From Sabulitectum sp036743055 (GTDB lineage: Bacteria; Fermentibacterota; Fermentibacteria; Fermentibacterales; JCC-6): a DNA stretch of 64,000 nucleotides. Positions 43,095 to 52,067 of the stretch are shown in pieces. Each line of letters opens with the position of its first letter. The stretch's first letter is position 1. Position numbers and translations under genes: made by a program. The stretch covers positions 13,383 to 77,382 of the forward strand of contig DAINQE010000005.1 in the NCBI GenBank assembly GCA_036743055.1, given 5' to 3'. Below the pieces are notes generated by a model. It had not been told where the DNA came from. It saw only the letters and a list, made by a program, of their open reading frames with translations, and did not search any database.

Positions 43095-43877
43095 ATGGAT
43101 CCCATGGAATTCAGGGCTGCTTTCAAGAAAAGGATAATGGACCTCTTCCAGGGGAAACCCTGGGTACTGGGGATATGGGAAGGGGGTTCAGCCGCCACGG
43201 GAAGGCTGGACGACCTCTCCGATCTCGATCTCGGCCTGGTGGTGGAGGACGAGAGGGTGGAGGAAACCTTCCGCCTCTTCGAGGAGCTGCTGGCCAGGCA
43301 CTATCCCGTGAAAACCTCCTTCAGGGTGCCGGAGCCCTCCTGGCACGGTCACAGCCAGTGCTACTACTTCTGCGAAAACTACCCTCCCCTGTTCTATGTG
43401 GACCTTCTGGTGGAGAAAAGGTCCGCAGAGGACCGCCTCATGGAACCGGACAGGCACGGCGAATCGGTGATCTGGCTCAACCGCGGCAACATCCTGAACC
43501 CTGTTCCCACTCCGGAGGACGAGATGCTCACCAGGACCCTGGGATTCTTCAGGGCCATGGTGAAAACCCTTCCCATAAGCCTGGCGGAAACCGAGAAGCA
43601 GATACTCCGCGGAAATCCCATAGACGCAATGCTGGAGTATCAGGGGCTGGTCCAGAGAAGACTGGCCGGTCTGCTCAACCTGAAGTACAGGCCGTCGAAG
43701 TACGACTTCGGCATAAGGTACGGAGGAACCGAGTATCCCCCGGAGGTGGCCGGCAGGGTCAGCGAACTCATGTACGCCGGAAACATCCAGGAGCTCCCGG
43801 GGAAACTCAGAGAGATATCCGAATGGATATCCCGGCTGGTGGAGGAACTGGAGGAGAGGTACGGCCCGACGGTCTAG
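43095..43877 (+). CDS. Nucleotidyltransferase-domain protein
   Basis: 260 residues, ATG four bases after sppA (43098 or 43107 are alternative codons). The pol-beta superfamily core is G-G-S-A-A-T-G-R-L-D-D-L-S-D-L-D-L-G at residues ~29-46 with the DxD pair, and a third carboxylate in F-Y-V-D-L-L. The remainder is helical. Relatives are aminoglycoside adenylyltransferase-like or MNT-domain proteins; no HEPN partner gene is adjacent. Substrate unknown. Confidence 0.82.
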   Translation: MDPMEFRAAFKKRIMDLFQGKPWVLGIWEGGSAATGRLDDLSDLDLGLVVEDERVEETFRLFEELLARHYPVKTSFRVPEPSWHGHSQCYYFCENYPPLFYVDLLVEKRSAEDRLMEPDRHGESVIWLNRGNILNPVPTPEDEMLTRTLGFFRAMVKTLPISLAETEKQILRGNPIDAMLEYQGLVQRRLAGLLNLKYRPSKYDFGIRYGGTEYPPEVAGRVSELMYAGNIQELPGKLREISEWISRLVEELEERYGPTV

Positions 43878-44242
43878 TCTTCGTCCCGCAGTGTCCTCAG
43901 GCTCAGGAGGTGAATGGTGACCGCCAGGGCTATTCCCAGGAGGAGGAGCTTCAGCCAGAGGGCTTCAGCGAAAAGCAGCGCCGATGCCAGTATGGTTCCC
44001 CACAGGGTGACCAGGGAAAAGGCCTTCTGCCTTCCCGACATTCCCCTCTTCTCAAGGTAGTTCTTCACATGACCGCCGAAGAACCGGTTGTGAAGGAGCC
44101 AGTGGTGGAAGCGGCGGGAACTCCTGGCCCAGCAGAGTGCCGCCAGGATGAAAAGCGGCGTGGAGGGCAGCAGGGGAAGGAATATCCCCAGAACTCCAAG
44201 CCCCGTGAACAGACCTCCTGCCAGAAGAAGAAAAATCTTCAC
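43874..44242 (-). CDS. DUF454 (YbaN-like) inner-membrane protein
   Basis: 122 residues from GTG 44242. L-G-V-L-G-I-F-L-P-L-L-P-S-T-P-L-F-I-L-A-A-L-C-W-A-R-S-S motifs (in pieces) and two to three membrane spans define DUF454. Function unknown; in other bacteria it often sits by haem or iron genes, which are absent here. The ribosome site and first codons are duplicated 46 bp upstream. The tail overlaps the convergent nucleotidyltransferase gene by four bases. Confidence 0.88.
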   Translation of the reverse strand: MKIFLLLAGGLFTGLGVLGIFLPLLPSTPLFILAALCWARSSRRFHHWLLHNRFFGGHVKNYLEKRGMSGRQKAFSLVTLWGTILASALLFAEALWLKLLLLGIALAVTIHLLSLRTLRDED

Positions 44243-44302
44243 TCGGTACTCCCTTCAGCGGGAACATAATAAGAAGAAATATCTTCACTCGGTACTTCCT
44301 TA
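44221..44302. repeat. Imperfect direct repeat duplicating a translation start
   Basis: 44221-44256 and 44267-44302 are about 85% identical with a 46-bp offset; both hold ATCTTCACTCGGTACT. On the minus strand each copy gives a G/A-rich ribosome site, GTG, and codons for V/M-K-I-F-L-L. Only the copy at 44242 opens the DUF454 frame. Confidence 0.85.
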
Positions 44303-44311
44303 AAAAAGGTT

Positions 44312-44340
44312 TTGACAGAACCTGTTTCCCGGGGTATTCT
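44312..44340 (+). promoter_or_regulatory. Consensus sigma70-like promoter for the UPF0371 gene
   Basis: TTGACA (44312-44317), 17-bp spacer, TATTCT (44335-44340): the best promoter match in the window. Transcription would start near 44347, giving a leader of about 31 bases before TTG 44378. This rules out the more upstream start codon. Confidence 0.8.
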
Positions 44341-44377
44341 TGCATTTACCGTTCATTCACCGCATGGAGGGGGCATC

Positions 44378-45874
44378 TTGATACAGACCATCGGTTTCGA
44401 CAACGACAGGTATCTCGAGGAACAGACAGGGGAGATAATCAGGAGGGTCGAGGCTTCCAGCGGGAGACTCTACCTGGAGTTCGGCGGAAAGCTGATGTAC
44501 GACCACCATGCCGCCAGGGTCCTTCCCGGCTACGATCCCAATGTGAAGATCCGCCTCCTCGAGAAGCTCAGGGACCGGGCCGAGATAATACTCTGCATCT
44601 ACGCCGGCGACATCGAGAAGCGGAAGATACGCGGCGATTTCGGAATCAGCTACGATTCCGACGCCCTGATGCTCATCGACGGTTTCCGCTCACGGGGCAT
44701 CGAGCTCAGGGGGGTGGTTATCACCAGGTTCGGGGAACAGCCCTCCGCGGTTGCCTTCGAGAACAAGCTCAAGCGCCGCGGCGTGGAGGTTTTCAGGCAC
44801 TACTACACCAGGGGGTACCCCACCGATGTGGACCTGATCGTGAGCGAGGAAGGTTACGGAAGGAACGACTACATCGAACCCTCCAGACCCCTTGTGGTCG
44901 TCACCGGCCCCGGCCCGGGCAGCGGGAAGCTGGCCACCTGCCTCTCCCAGCTCTACCATGACCACAGAAGGGGCATCGATGCCGGCTACGCCAAGTTCGA
45001 GACCTTTCCAGTGTGGAACCTCCCTCTGAAGCATCCCGTGAACGAAGCCTACGAAGCCGCCACCGCCGACCTGCAGGACGTCAACCTGGTGGATCCCTTC
45101 CATCTGGACACATACGGCGAGGTATCCATCAACTACAACCGAGACGTGGAGGCCTTCCCCCTGGTTAGAAGGATACTGGAGAAGATCACCGGCAGCAGTG
45201 CCCCCTATGCCTCTCCCACGGACATGGGTGTGAACAGGGTGGGGTTCGGAATAGTGAACGACGACGCCGTACGCCACGCGGCGAAGCAGGAGATCATACG
45301 GCGGTACTTCAGGTACAGGTGCGAATACGCCATGGGGCTCGCCGAGGAAAAAACGGTGGAGAAGATCGAGCTCCTGATGAACGATCTGAACCTCACCAGG
45401 TACGACAGACCTGTGGTTGAGAAGGCTGAGAAGCGATCCCTGGAGGGGAACGGAGAGGAGATAAAGGCGGCTGCCATCCAGCTCCGCACCGGAGCCATCC
45501 TCACAGGCCGATGCTCCGAGCTGATGCATGCTTCCTCGGCGGCGGTGCTTAACTCAGTGAAGGAACTGGCGGGAATCCCTGAGGAAACACATCTCCTCTC
45601 TCCCGAGACCATACAGTCCATCAGGAATCTGAAGAAGGCAATAGGCTCACTTCCCCTGAGACTGGACCTTGAGGAAGTGCTGATAGCCCTCAGCGTAAGC
45701 GCCGCAACATCCACCCATGCGGCACGGGGGATGGCGATGCTCACCGAGCTGAGGAACTGCGAGGCCCACCTGACCCACATGCCTTCCTCAGGTGACGAGA
45801 GCGGCCTCCGGAGCCTGGGCATTAACGTCACCAGCGAGCCCAGGTTCGCCAGCGAAAGGCTCTACTCGGGCTAG
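44378..45874 (+). CDS. UPF0371/DUF1846 family protein
   Basis: 498 residues from TTG 44378 (GGAGGGGG upstream), the usual length for the family. Starts I-Q-T-I-G-F-D-N-D-R-Y-L-E-E-Q; has L-E-F-G-G-K-L-M-Y-D-H-H-A-A-R-V-L-P-G-Y in pieces near residue 30-50, and V-V-V-T-G-P-G-P-G-S-G-K-L-A-T-C-L-S-Q-L at ~173-192, a modified phosphate-binding loop. Probably cytosolic; the structural family is known but the reaction is not firmly established. Confidence 0.93.
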   Translation: MIQTIGFDNDRYLEEQTGEIIRRVEASSGRLYLEFGGKLMYDHHAARVLPGYDPNVKIRLLEKLRDRAEIILCIYAGDIEKRKIRGDFGISYDSDALMLIDGFRSRGIELRGVVITRFGEQPSAVAFENKLKRRGVEVFRHYYTRGYPTDVDLIVSEEGYGRNDYIEPSRPLVVVTGPGPGSGKLATCLSQLYHDHRRGIDAGYAKFETFPVWNLPLKHPVNEAYEAATADLQDVNLVDPFHLDTYGEVSINYNRDVEAFPLVRRILEKITGSSAPYASPTDMGVNRVGFGIVNDDAVRHAAKQEIIRRYFRYRCEYAMGLAEEKTVEKIELLMNDLNLTRYDRPVVEKAEKRSLEGNGEEIKAAAIQLRTGAILTGRCSELMHASSAAVLNSVKELAGIPEETHLLSPETIQSIRNLKKAIGSLPLRLDLEEVLIALSVSAATSTHAARGMAMLTELRNCEAHLTHMPSSGDESGLRSLGINVTSEPRFASERLYSG

Positions 45875-45882
45875 AAAACGGG

Positions 45883-46812
45883 ATGTCACCATTGGGAACA
45901 CTGATCACGGTTCTGCTGGCAGTCACTCCCCCGGTACTGTTCCTGGTCTGGATACTCAGGTATGACAGGAACGAGCCGGAACCTCTGGGCATGGTCCTCC
46001 GGATCCTCCTGTTGGGATCGGTCTCCGTGTTCCCGGTGGCCCTTCTGGAGGCAGCATATCTGTCTCATCCCGTTTTCTCCATTCCGAGTCTTGCCGGGTC
46101 GGCACTGCAGTCATTCCTGGTGATATCCCCGGCGGAGGAAACCGCCAAGCTCCTGATAGTGCTTCTTTTCGTATGGCGAAGCAGGCACTTCACCGAACCC
46201 AACGACGGGATCGTCTACGCGGGGACCGCCTCCATAGGCTTCGCCCTCTCCGAAAACCTGTTCTACGTTCTACAGCACGGAGCGGGGGTCGGGATCGCCC
46301 GGGCACTCACCTCCATACCCGGCCACACCTTCACAGGGGTGATCATGGGCTGGTACCTGGGACAGGCCAGGTTCGATGGATCGGGGGAGAAAAGGGCAAT
46401 TGGCATAGTTAAGGGTTTCCTTGCAGCGTGGTTCCTCCACGGCCTGTATGACACCTTCGTCCTCTCCGGGACATCGGCGGCACTTCTGGTGATCCCGCTG
46501 GTGGTACTGAACTTCATAGTGGGCATAAAACTGCTCAGGAAGGGAAGGGCCCTTTCAGAGGGAAGGTCCGTCACCGGCTCTCCAGCCAGGGTCATGCCCG
46601 CCCGGGGAGGGTGTCTGAAGGTCCTTGGGAGGGCTCTCCTGACCCTCTCGGCCCTTTTCTGGCTGCTGATCGTTCTGGGGCTGCTTTTCGGAGGCACCGA
46701 AGACTACGACACCGCATCCGTACTCTACGGATCGGTGGTGATCACTTTCCTTCCCGTTGCGGCGGGAGTGATCATCGAGGCATCCCTCAGGGGGAGGCGA
46801 CGGATATCCTGA
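45883..46812 (+). CDS. PrsW-family intramembrane protease
   Basis: 309 residues with about eight spans. The family's three motifs are complete: S-P-A-E-E-T-A-K (Glu-Glu, ~residues 85-90), G-F-A-L-S-E-N, and paired His sites P-G-H-T and F-L-H-G-L-Y-D. PrsW proteases cleave anti-sigma factors or other membrane substrates; none is evident nearby. Eight bases after the UPF0371 gene and tail-overlapping the convergent lipoprotein gene by 26 bases. Confidence 0.92.
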   Translation: MSPLGTLITVLLAVTPPVLFLVWILRYDRNEPEPLGMVLRILLLGSVSVFPVALLEAAYLSHPVFSIPSLAGSALQSFLVISPAEETAKLLIVLLFVWRSRHFTEPNDGIVYAGTASIGFALSENLFYVLQHGAGVGIARALTSIPGHTFTGVIMGWYLGQARFDGSGEKRAIGIVKGFLAAWFLHGLYDTFVLSGTSAALLVIPLVVLNFIVGIKLLRKGRALSEGRSVTGSPARVMPARGGCLKVLGRALLTLSALFWLLIVLGLLFGGTEDYDTASVLYGSVVITFLPVAAGVIIEASLRGRRRIS

Positions 46813-48316
46813 AAAGCGACCTGGTGCCGTCGGCCTCGAGCCCCATGCACCACAGGAAATCCCCCTGGGGAGAAGGGACCAGGTCCCATAACTGTTCAAA
46901 GCCGGATCCGGTGAGCTGAACGGTTCCAGGTGAGTCACCGGTGACACTGTCCCAGACCTTTATGACCAGTTCGCCCTCCTCCACCACGGGCAGATAGACA
47001 AGGTCGGCCTGAGGCGGCAGCGCGGCAACGGCATCGGTGGCGGCTGGTTCGGGGAAAACGAAGGTCCTCACCGGAGACAGGCTGGCTGTGTCGTACACCT
47101 CCAGCCGCTGGCTGCTGGTGCATCTCAGCTGCCCGTCCGAACCGATCTGAACATCGAGATAACCGCCGGGAATCCCCCCTTCTATGGAAAGGTCCGAGGA
47201 GTTCACCGCCAGAACCCCGCTTCCGTTCAGGAGGAACAGCCGCTGCCCGTCGGGGGAGCTGACTCCCTTGAAAAAGCCCCAGGCCGCCGAGAGCAGTATC
47301 TCCAGGGAAGCCGGGTCCACCAGATGGGAAGCCGAGCCGCATCCGAGAAGTATCCCCGCATCGGTCATCACCGCCCACTGAACCGGGGGAAATTCGGTGG
47401 ACACCAGCTCATCGCCGAAGCCGGATGAAAACAGCGACAGGCGGTGCCCCTGCCCGGTCAGGTGGCTTACGAGGAGATTGCCGCCTTCCAGTTCGATCAC
47501 GAAGTCCGGGGAAAGGGCTTCCTCATGCAGTGGAAGCCCGTCGTCCGTGCTGTACACGCCGGCCAGTGAATAGCCGCTGAAGATCCTTGAACCAGTCATC
47601 CGCCCGCCGTCCGGGGTAACGAGATAGGTCCTGGCCTGTAGGCCGTGGACGGTGATGCTCCGGGAAACCCTCCAGGGAACATCCCCCCCCGGGGTGAATA
47701 CCTCCTCGCCGCTGGATGTGGAAAGACCGGCGGAGTCGGTGACCCATAGGGAGTAATAGCTGTTCCGGTCGGGGTTCACCAGGTGATCCAGGAAGGATGT
47801 GGAATCCCTGGAAGTGGTGGTGAAAACTGTGTCTGCATAGAGGATCGTTCCCGGATACTCGCTCCTCAGGAGGGAATAGGAGGCGAAATCACCTTCTGCT
47901 TCGGTCCACTGAACATGGCAGTCGGTGAAGGCGGTCCTCTCCAGGGAAAGGACGCACGGCGGAGGATAGGGTGAACCGGGAACCTCCGCTGATACCTCGC
48001 TGCTCCACAGGCCCTGGCCGGCGTTCACCGCGTAGAAGTACTCCGTTCCCCATAAGAGACCCAGCGTATCGGTCCAGAGGGTGGCGGTGGTGGTACCCGC
48101 CAGGACAGCCTTTGACGGATCGGCTGCAATCCCGGGTTCAGCGGATCTGTAAAGGCGGTAGACCGCCCCCTCTTCAGCGGTTCCCCATTCTAGCAGGAAT
48201 CCGGGTGTCACACCCCCGGCGAACTCGATGGAAGTAATGGAGAATCCCCCGGAAGACGGCCCGGAGGTATCACAGGCGATAACGGTTACAAGAAGGGCCA
48301 TCATAAGTGTTCTCAT
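46787..48316 (-). CDS. Fibronectin-like lipoprotein with beta-propeller-like body
   Basis: 509 residues with a lipobox V-I-A-C (Cys15). Two fibronectin-III-like modules follow (Y-R-L-Y-R-S-A-E-P; Y-S-L-L-R-S-E-Y-P, each with the W-x-x motif), then a region of repeated four-strand units with periodic D-G and L-x-L patterns that may form a propeller. Probably exposed at the cell surface or in the periplasm. Last gene of the gmd operon, 15 bases after the degenerate transglutaminase paralogue. Confidence 0.8.
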   Translation of the reverse strand: MRTLMMALLVTVIACDTSGPSSGGFSITSIEFAGGVTPGFLLEWGTAEEGAVYRLYRSAEPGIAADPSKAVLAGTTTATLWTDTLGLLWGTEYFYAVNAGQGLWSSEVSAEVPGSPYPPPCVLSLERTAFTDCHVQWTEAEGDFASYSLLRSEYPGTILYADTVFTTTSRDSTSFLDHLVNPDRNSYYSLWVTDSAGLSTSSGEEVFTPGGDVPWRVSRSITVHGLQARTYLVTPDGGRMTGSRIFSGYSLAGVYSTDDGLPLHEEALSPDFVIELEGGNLLVSHLTGQGHRLSLFSSGFGDELVSTEFPPVQWAVMTDAGILLGCGSASHLVDPASLEILLSAAWGFFKGVSSPDGQRLFLLNGSGVLAVNSSDLSIEGGIPGGYLDVQIGSDGQLRCTSSQRLEVYDTASLSPVRTFVFPEPAATDAVAALPPQADLVYLPVVEEGELVIKVWDSVTGDSPGTVQLTGSGFEQLWDLVPSPQGDFLWCMGLEADGTRSLFRISVASP

Positions 48317-48331
48317 GAATGGAAGATATTC

Positions 48332-49255
48332 CTAGCGCCGGTTCGCTACAAGGTCGGAGGCATCCCAGTGAACGGTATCTCCGGGAAGGGGGGAGATGAA
48401 GGAGTTCCATACCTCTACCGCCCCGGAGGGGAGCCTTCGGGAAAGGCAGATGAGGACATTCCCCGAGCCTAGCTGGACTGTGTCCGGGCAGAGGGCCATG
48501 TCCAGGGGCAGGTAACGGCCGTCCACAGGAAGGTTCAGGGAAACCAGATACTCCCCGAAGGAGCTGCCGGGAGGTTCCACGATCAGAGTGAAGGTTTCCG
48601 TGCAGTTCCCGGTGAGGAGCCCTCCGTTCCCCCCTGCGGCCAGCATCAGCCCGGTAAAATCCTCCCTCATGGGAGACCACCGGCCGTTCTCCCACACCTC
48701 GAGCCAGCTCTCTTCGCCGCCGCTCTCCCCTGCGAACCAGCCGGTTACCGTTCTAACCGGGAACCCCATGGCCCTGAGTGAAGCCGCCAGGAACACCTGG
48801 ATCTCGCCGGGGGTGCCCGCCCTGGACTCAAGGACCTGCATGGGATCCTGCATTCCACCCAGATACCTCCGGGAAAGGACCTGCAGGTTCTCTTCCGCCC
48901 ATTCCGCTACTTCGCGGGGTTCGGATGCCCCCAGGGAATCCCAGAAGCCTCCCAGGGTCCCCCTGAAGCTGGAAACCGGCTCTTCCGCCGTTCTGTACAG
49001 GAGCAGGCCCGGAAGGAACACGCTGTCCGGCAGACCGCTCCTGAAGGGAAGGGAATGGAGGATGTGGTCGTCCAGGGCTTCTGTGGTCATTTCCAGGCGG
49101 TCCAGCCGGGGAATGTTCTTCAGCAGGTAGAGACAGCACTCCAGTGTATCCCCGGTGCAGTTCTCCATGTAGCCGGTCCAGACCCCGGCGTTCCCCGGAG
49201 TGTCCGCAAGAAGGCTGTCGATGTTCAGTACAAGGGCGGCCAGCAGCATCACCAT
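48332..49255 (-). CDS. Transglutaminase-like paralogue lacking the catalytic triad
   Basis: 307 residues, signal at the N-terminus. It aligns by eye with the neighbour at 49249-50226: shared P-D-S-V-F-L near the N-terminus, then L-R-x-x-G-x-P-x-R and W-x-E-V-W. At the positions of the neighbour's Cys138, His171 and Asp186 it has Pro149, Glu182 and Arg197. It is therefore unlikely to be an active transglutaminase or protease and may be a binding partner or regulator. Starts seven bases inside the neighbour's 3' end. Confidence 0.8.
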   Translation of the reverse strand: MVMLLAALVLNIDSLLADTPGNAGVWTGYMENCTGDTLECCLYLLKNIPRLDRLEMTTEALDDHILHSLPFRSGLPDSVFLPGLLLYRTAEEPVSSFRGTLGGFWDSLGASEPREVAEWAEENLQVLSRRYLGGMQDPMQVLESRAGTPGEIQVFLAASLRAMGFPVRTVTGWFAGESGGEESWLEVWENGRWSPMREDFTGLMLAAGGNGGLLTGNCTETFTLIVEPPGSSFGEYLVSLNLPVDGRYLPLDMALCPDTVQLGSGNVLICLSRRLPSGAVEVWNSFISPLPGDTVHWDASDLVANRR

Positions 49256-50226
49256 GCCGCATCCTCCCTGAGGTTCATGACCATATGTCCGGGAAGGTCA
49301 CCCCCGGCCAGCCGGACCCTTACCGTGTCACCCGCCGCCACATCCACATGCTGCGAGTTCACCGGCCATCCCCAGGTAAGCAGGTATGAGCCGTCCCCCA
49401 GCTCTATGGAAGCATGAAGGGAATCCATCACCGCCAGGGGTCTATAGCTGCCCCAGTTCATTATCGATACCGTTACGCTTTCATCCGGGTCCTCAAGGAC
49501 CAGGATGCCCGACGGCGCGTAGTCACGGGTTACATTCACCGAGGAGGCGTCTCCGTAGTACCTCAGCGCTCCCCCCAGGGAATCGGGGACCATGGCAACC
49601 ACAAGGGCGGTGCTCCGGGCCCTCTCGGTGAACCAGGCATCGTTCAGGGTCTGGAGTTCCGAGGAAATGTCGGTGTATGCCCATCCGTCGGGGGTCCAGA
49701 CCTCCGGCCAGGCGTGGTTGCCGTCCACCGTGCTCCACCAGGGAGTGTAGACCTGCCTGCAGGGAATGCCCACGCTGCGCAGGGCGCACATGAAGAACAC
49801 GGTCATCTCCTCGCATCGCCCTATCCCCGATGACCAGGTGACGAAGGGCGACTGGTCCCTGTACTGGGTGGGTGCGTAGTCGATGATGCTGTCGCACCAG
49901 GAGGATATCACCAGGACAGCCTCCCCGGCGGTCTCAGACCCGCTGATCACCGGAAGGAGGGCGTCCATGAACACCGGCCTCCAGGCCACGAGTGGTTCCT
50001 GGCTTACCCTGGCGGGAAGCACATAACGGAGGAATACACTGTCGGGGACCAGGGGTCCCCATGGGGTGTTCTCCCTGGTCCACAGGGCCAGTTCGGCGTT
50101 CTCCTCAAGTACCGTCAGGTTCTCCGCAACGGAGATGTCGGACACCGGGGAATGAGCCTGGAGCTGATCCATGCACTCCTGCATGCCTGTCCACGAGACA
50201 GCGGCGGTGATCAGCAGATGGAACAC
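49249..50226 (-). CDS. Secreted transglutaminase-like cysteine protein
   Basis: 325 residues with a signal peptide. Complete transglutaminase-core triad: Cys138 (G-I-G-R-C-E-E), His171 (G-N-H-A-W-P-E-V-W) and Asp186 (W-A-Y-T-D-I-S). An N-terminal ~100-residue domain and a C-terminal beta domain (~215-325) flank the core. Members act as peptidases, amidases or cross-linkers in the periplasm. Overlaps its inactive-looking paralogue. Confidence 0.87.
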   Translation of the reverse strand: MFHLLITAAVSWTGMQECMDQLQAHSPVSDISVAENLTVLEENAELALWTRENTPWGPLVPDSVFLRYVLPARVSQEPLVAWRPVFMDALLPVISGSETAGEAVLVISSWCDSIIDYAPTQYRDQSPFVTWSSGIGRCEEMTVFFMCALRSVGIPCRQVYTPWWSTVDGNHAWPEVWTPDGWAYTDISSELQTLNDAWFTERARSTALVVAMVPDSLGGALRYYGDASSVNVTRDYAPSGILVLEDPDESVTVSIMNWGSYRPLAVMDSLHASIELGDGSYLLTWGWPVNSQHVDVAAGDTVRVRLAGGDLPGHMVMNLREDAAW

Positions 50227-50241
50227 GTCTGCTCCCCCGGG

Positions 50242-51369
50242 TCAGCTCTTCCCCGCTTCTTCCATCAGTAGCCTTGCGATCTCCGGCCTTGTGAACTCCG
50301 GCGGCGGGAGTTCCCCGTTCTGAAGCATTACCCGGACCTTCTTGCCGGAGAGGAAGACCCTGTCATCGGCGGTGTGGGGACAGGTCCTGGCGGTGGCCAT
50401 GCCGTCGCAGGCGTTGCAGAAGAAGGCGTGCTCGAACTTCATGGGAACGATCCCTATCTCCTCCGGGGAGAAGCGGTCGAATATCTCCTGGGCGTCGTAG
50501 GTGCCGTAGTAGTCCCCGACCCCGGCGTGGTCCCTTCCCACGATGAAGTGGGTGCAGCCGTAGTTCTTCCTCAGGATCGCGTGGAAAACCGCCTCCCTGG
50601 GCCCGGCGTACCTCATGGCGGCGGGGAAAACGCTGAGGGCGGTGCGGTCCGCGGGATAGTACTTCTCCAGGATGGTCTCGTAGCAGCGCATCCGGACCTC
50701 CGCGGAGATGTCGTCGGATTTGGTGGCGCCAACGAGGGGATGCACCAGCAGGCCGTCCACCAGCTCCAGGGAGACTTTCTGCAGGTACTCGTGGGCCCTG
50801 TGGATGGGATTCCTGGTCTGGAAGGCGACTATGCTCTTCCAGCCCTTCTCCCTGAAGAGGGCCCTGGTCTCCGCCGGGGTGAGCCTGTGCTCCCTGAAGG
50901 GCTCTTCGTCCCTGGTGTCCAGGGCCATCGTCCTGCCCCCGATATAGGTACCGGAAAGGCTCTTCAGATAGGCCACACCGGGGTGGGCGTCGTCGGTGGT
51001 GAGAAGGGTTTCCTCAGCTTCGTGCATAAGGTCCGCGGTGAAGACGTCGGCCACCTCCATGGTGCCAATGATCCGTCCCTCCCAGGCAAGGTTAACCGTG
51101 TCGCCGGGCTTCACGGCGGGATCACCGTCCTTGGCGGCGAAAACCACCGGGAGGGTCCATACCTGTCCCCCCGGCAGGCGCATGTCATCCACCACGGAAC
51201 CATAGTCCTCCCTGGTCATGAAGCCTTCAAGGGGGCTCATGGCCCCGGAGGCTATCATCTCCAGGTCGTTCTTCTCCCGCTCGTTCAGGGTAAGCACAGG
51301 AGCCCCATCCGGAATGTCTCCGGGGTTCATGGTCCTGTTTATGAGTACGCCTCCGTGGGGTTCTATCAT
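50242..51369 (-). CDS. sat: Sulfate adenylyltransferase (ATP sulfurylase)
   Basis: 375 residues. Q-T-R-N-P-I-H-R-A-H-E-Y is the ATP-binding HxxH site, and G-R-D-H-A-G-V-G-D-Y-Y and the Cys-rich F-F-C-N-A-C zone with T-C-P-H follow, as in homo-oligomeric Sat. Converts sulfate and ATP to APS, or the reverse. No APS reductase, APS kinase or sulfite reductase gene is in the window; it is embedded among surface-protein genes. Confidence 0.95.
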   Translation of the reverse strand: MIEPHGGVLINRTMNPGDIPDGAPVLTLNEREKNDLEMIASGAMSPLEGFMTREDYGSVVDDMRLPGGQVWTLPVVFAAKDGDPAVKPGDTVNLAWEGRIIGTMEVADVFTADLMHEAEETLLTTDDAHPGVAYLKSLSGTYIGGRTMALDTRDEEPFREHRLTPAETRALFREKGWKSIVAFQTRNPIHRAHEYLQKVSLELVDGLLVHPLVGATKSDDISAEVRMRCYETILEKYYPADRTALSVFPAAMRYAGPREAVFHAILRKNYGCTHFIVGRDHAGVGDYYGTYDAQEIFDRFSPEEIGIVPMKFEHAFFCNACDGMATARTCPHTADDRVFLSGKKVRVMLQNGELPPPEFTRPEIARLLMEEAGKS

Positions 51370-51401
51370 GTCATCCTCCGATGTTTTGCGGGGTTAGGAC
51401 C

Positions 51402-52046
51402 CTAAGGTGCTTCGGGCCCGGGGCCACGAAGCAGCGGGCTCCTTTCGGCGGCCAGGGATCTTGTTGCGATCCCCTGGTCCACAAGATCGTAAATAACTCC
51501 CTCCAGGGGCACCAGGTTCCAGCCCTGGTAGTAACGGGCTGCTATCCTGGAGGCGGTGTCTATCACCAGCACGGCTGGCAGCGCCCTTACCTCGAAATTC
51601 TCCATCACCTGGAAATCCGGGTCCGCGATCACCGGGAACCCTATCTGCCACTGCTGGACCAGGGAATCGGTCATGGCCACGTTCCTCCCTGCGCAGACCA
51701 CCAGGCATGCCACGGGAAGGTCGGCGAAACAGGTGTCAATGGCGGACAGCCTGGTAAGGTCCTCCAGGTCGGACAGCGTGTTGAAGTCATTGAAGAGGAC
51801 CACAGTGATGTGACCCCGGAGCTGGCCGAAAAGGCTCAGGGGCTCCGGGGTGTTGAACCATGTTCCATCGGGAAAGTCGCTGACTATCTCCATCCTCCCG
51901 GAAGGAGGCCGGTTGGGGGTCTGCCTGAAGAGGACCCCGGCGATAACGGCGAAGACCACCACTCCCAGAGCATACAGAAGACCGGCCCTGAACTGGCGCC
52001 TCCTGTACTCGGACTCCCTGAGTTCAGAGGTAATTCTCCTCAGCAA
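51402..52046 (-). CDS. Membrane-anchored thioredoxin-fold protein without CxxC
   Basis: 214 residues; one span at ~23-42 with a basic cytoplasmic N-terminus. The external part has a thioredoxin-like order: L-R-G-H-I-T-V-V-L-F-N-D-F-N-T at strand 1/helix 1, a Cys-containing central strand (V-A-C-L-V-V-C-A-G), and the cis-Pro loop R-A-L-P-A-V-L-V-I-D. Where TlpA-like proteins have WCxxC, this has N-D-F-N, so redox activity is unlikely. Ends in a Pro/Arg-rich tail. Confidence 0.72.
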   Translation of the reverse strand: MLRRITSELRESEYRRRQFRAGLLYALGVVVFAVIAGVLFRQTPNRPPSGRMEIVSDFPDGTWFNTPEPLSLFGQLRGHITVVLFNDFNTLSDLEDLTRLSAIDTCFADLPVACLVVCAGRNVAMTDSLVQQWQIGFPVIADPDFQVMENFEVRALPAVLVIDTASRIAARYYQGWNLVPLEGVIYDLVDQGIATRSLAAERSPLLRGPGPEAP

Positions 52047-52067
52047 AGGGGCCTTCCTTCCAAGGGT

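Noticed and set aside
43095..43877. Half of a MNT-HEPN toxin-antitoxin pair
   Set aside because: The nucleotidyltransferase core fits, but no HEPN gene with an Rx4-6H motif is next to it; the neighbours are sppA and DUF454.
44378..45874. Start at 44312 giving a 520-residue UPF0371 protein
   Set aside because: Base 44312 is the first T of a TTGACA -35 box, and the extra residues fall within the promoter. TTG 44378 has a strong ribosome site.
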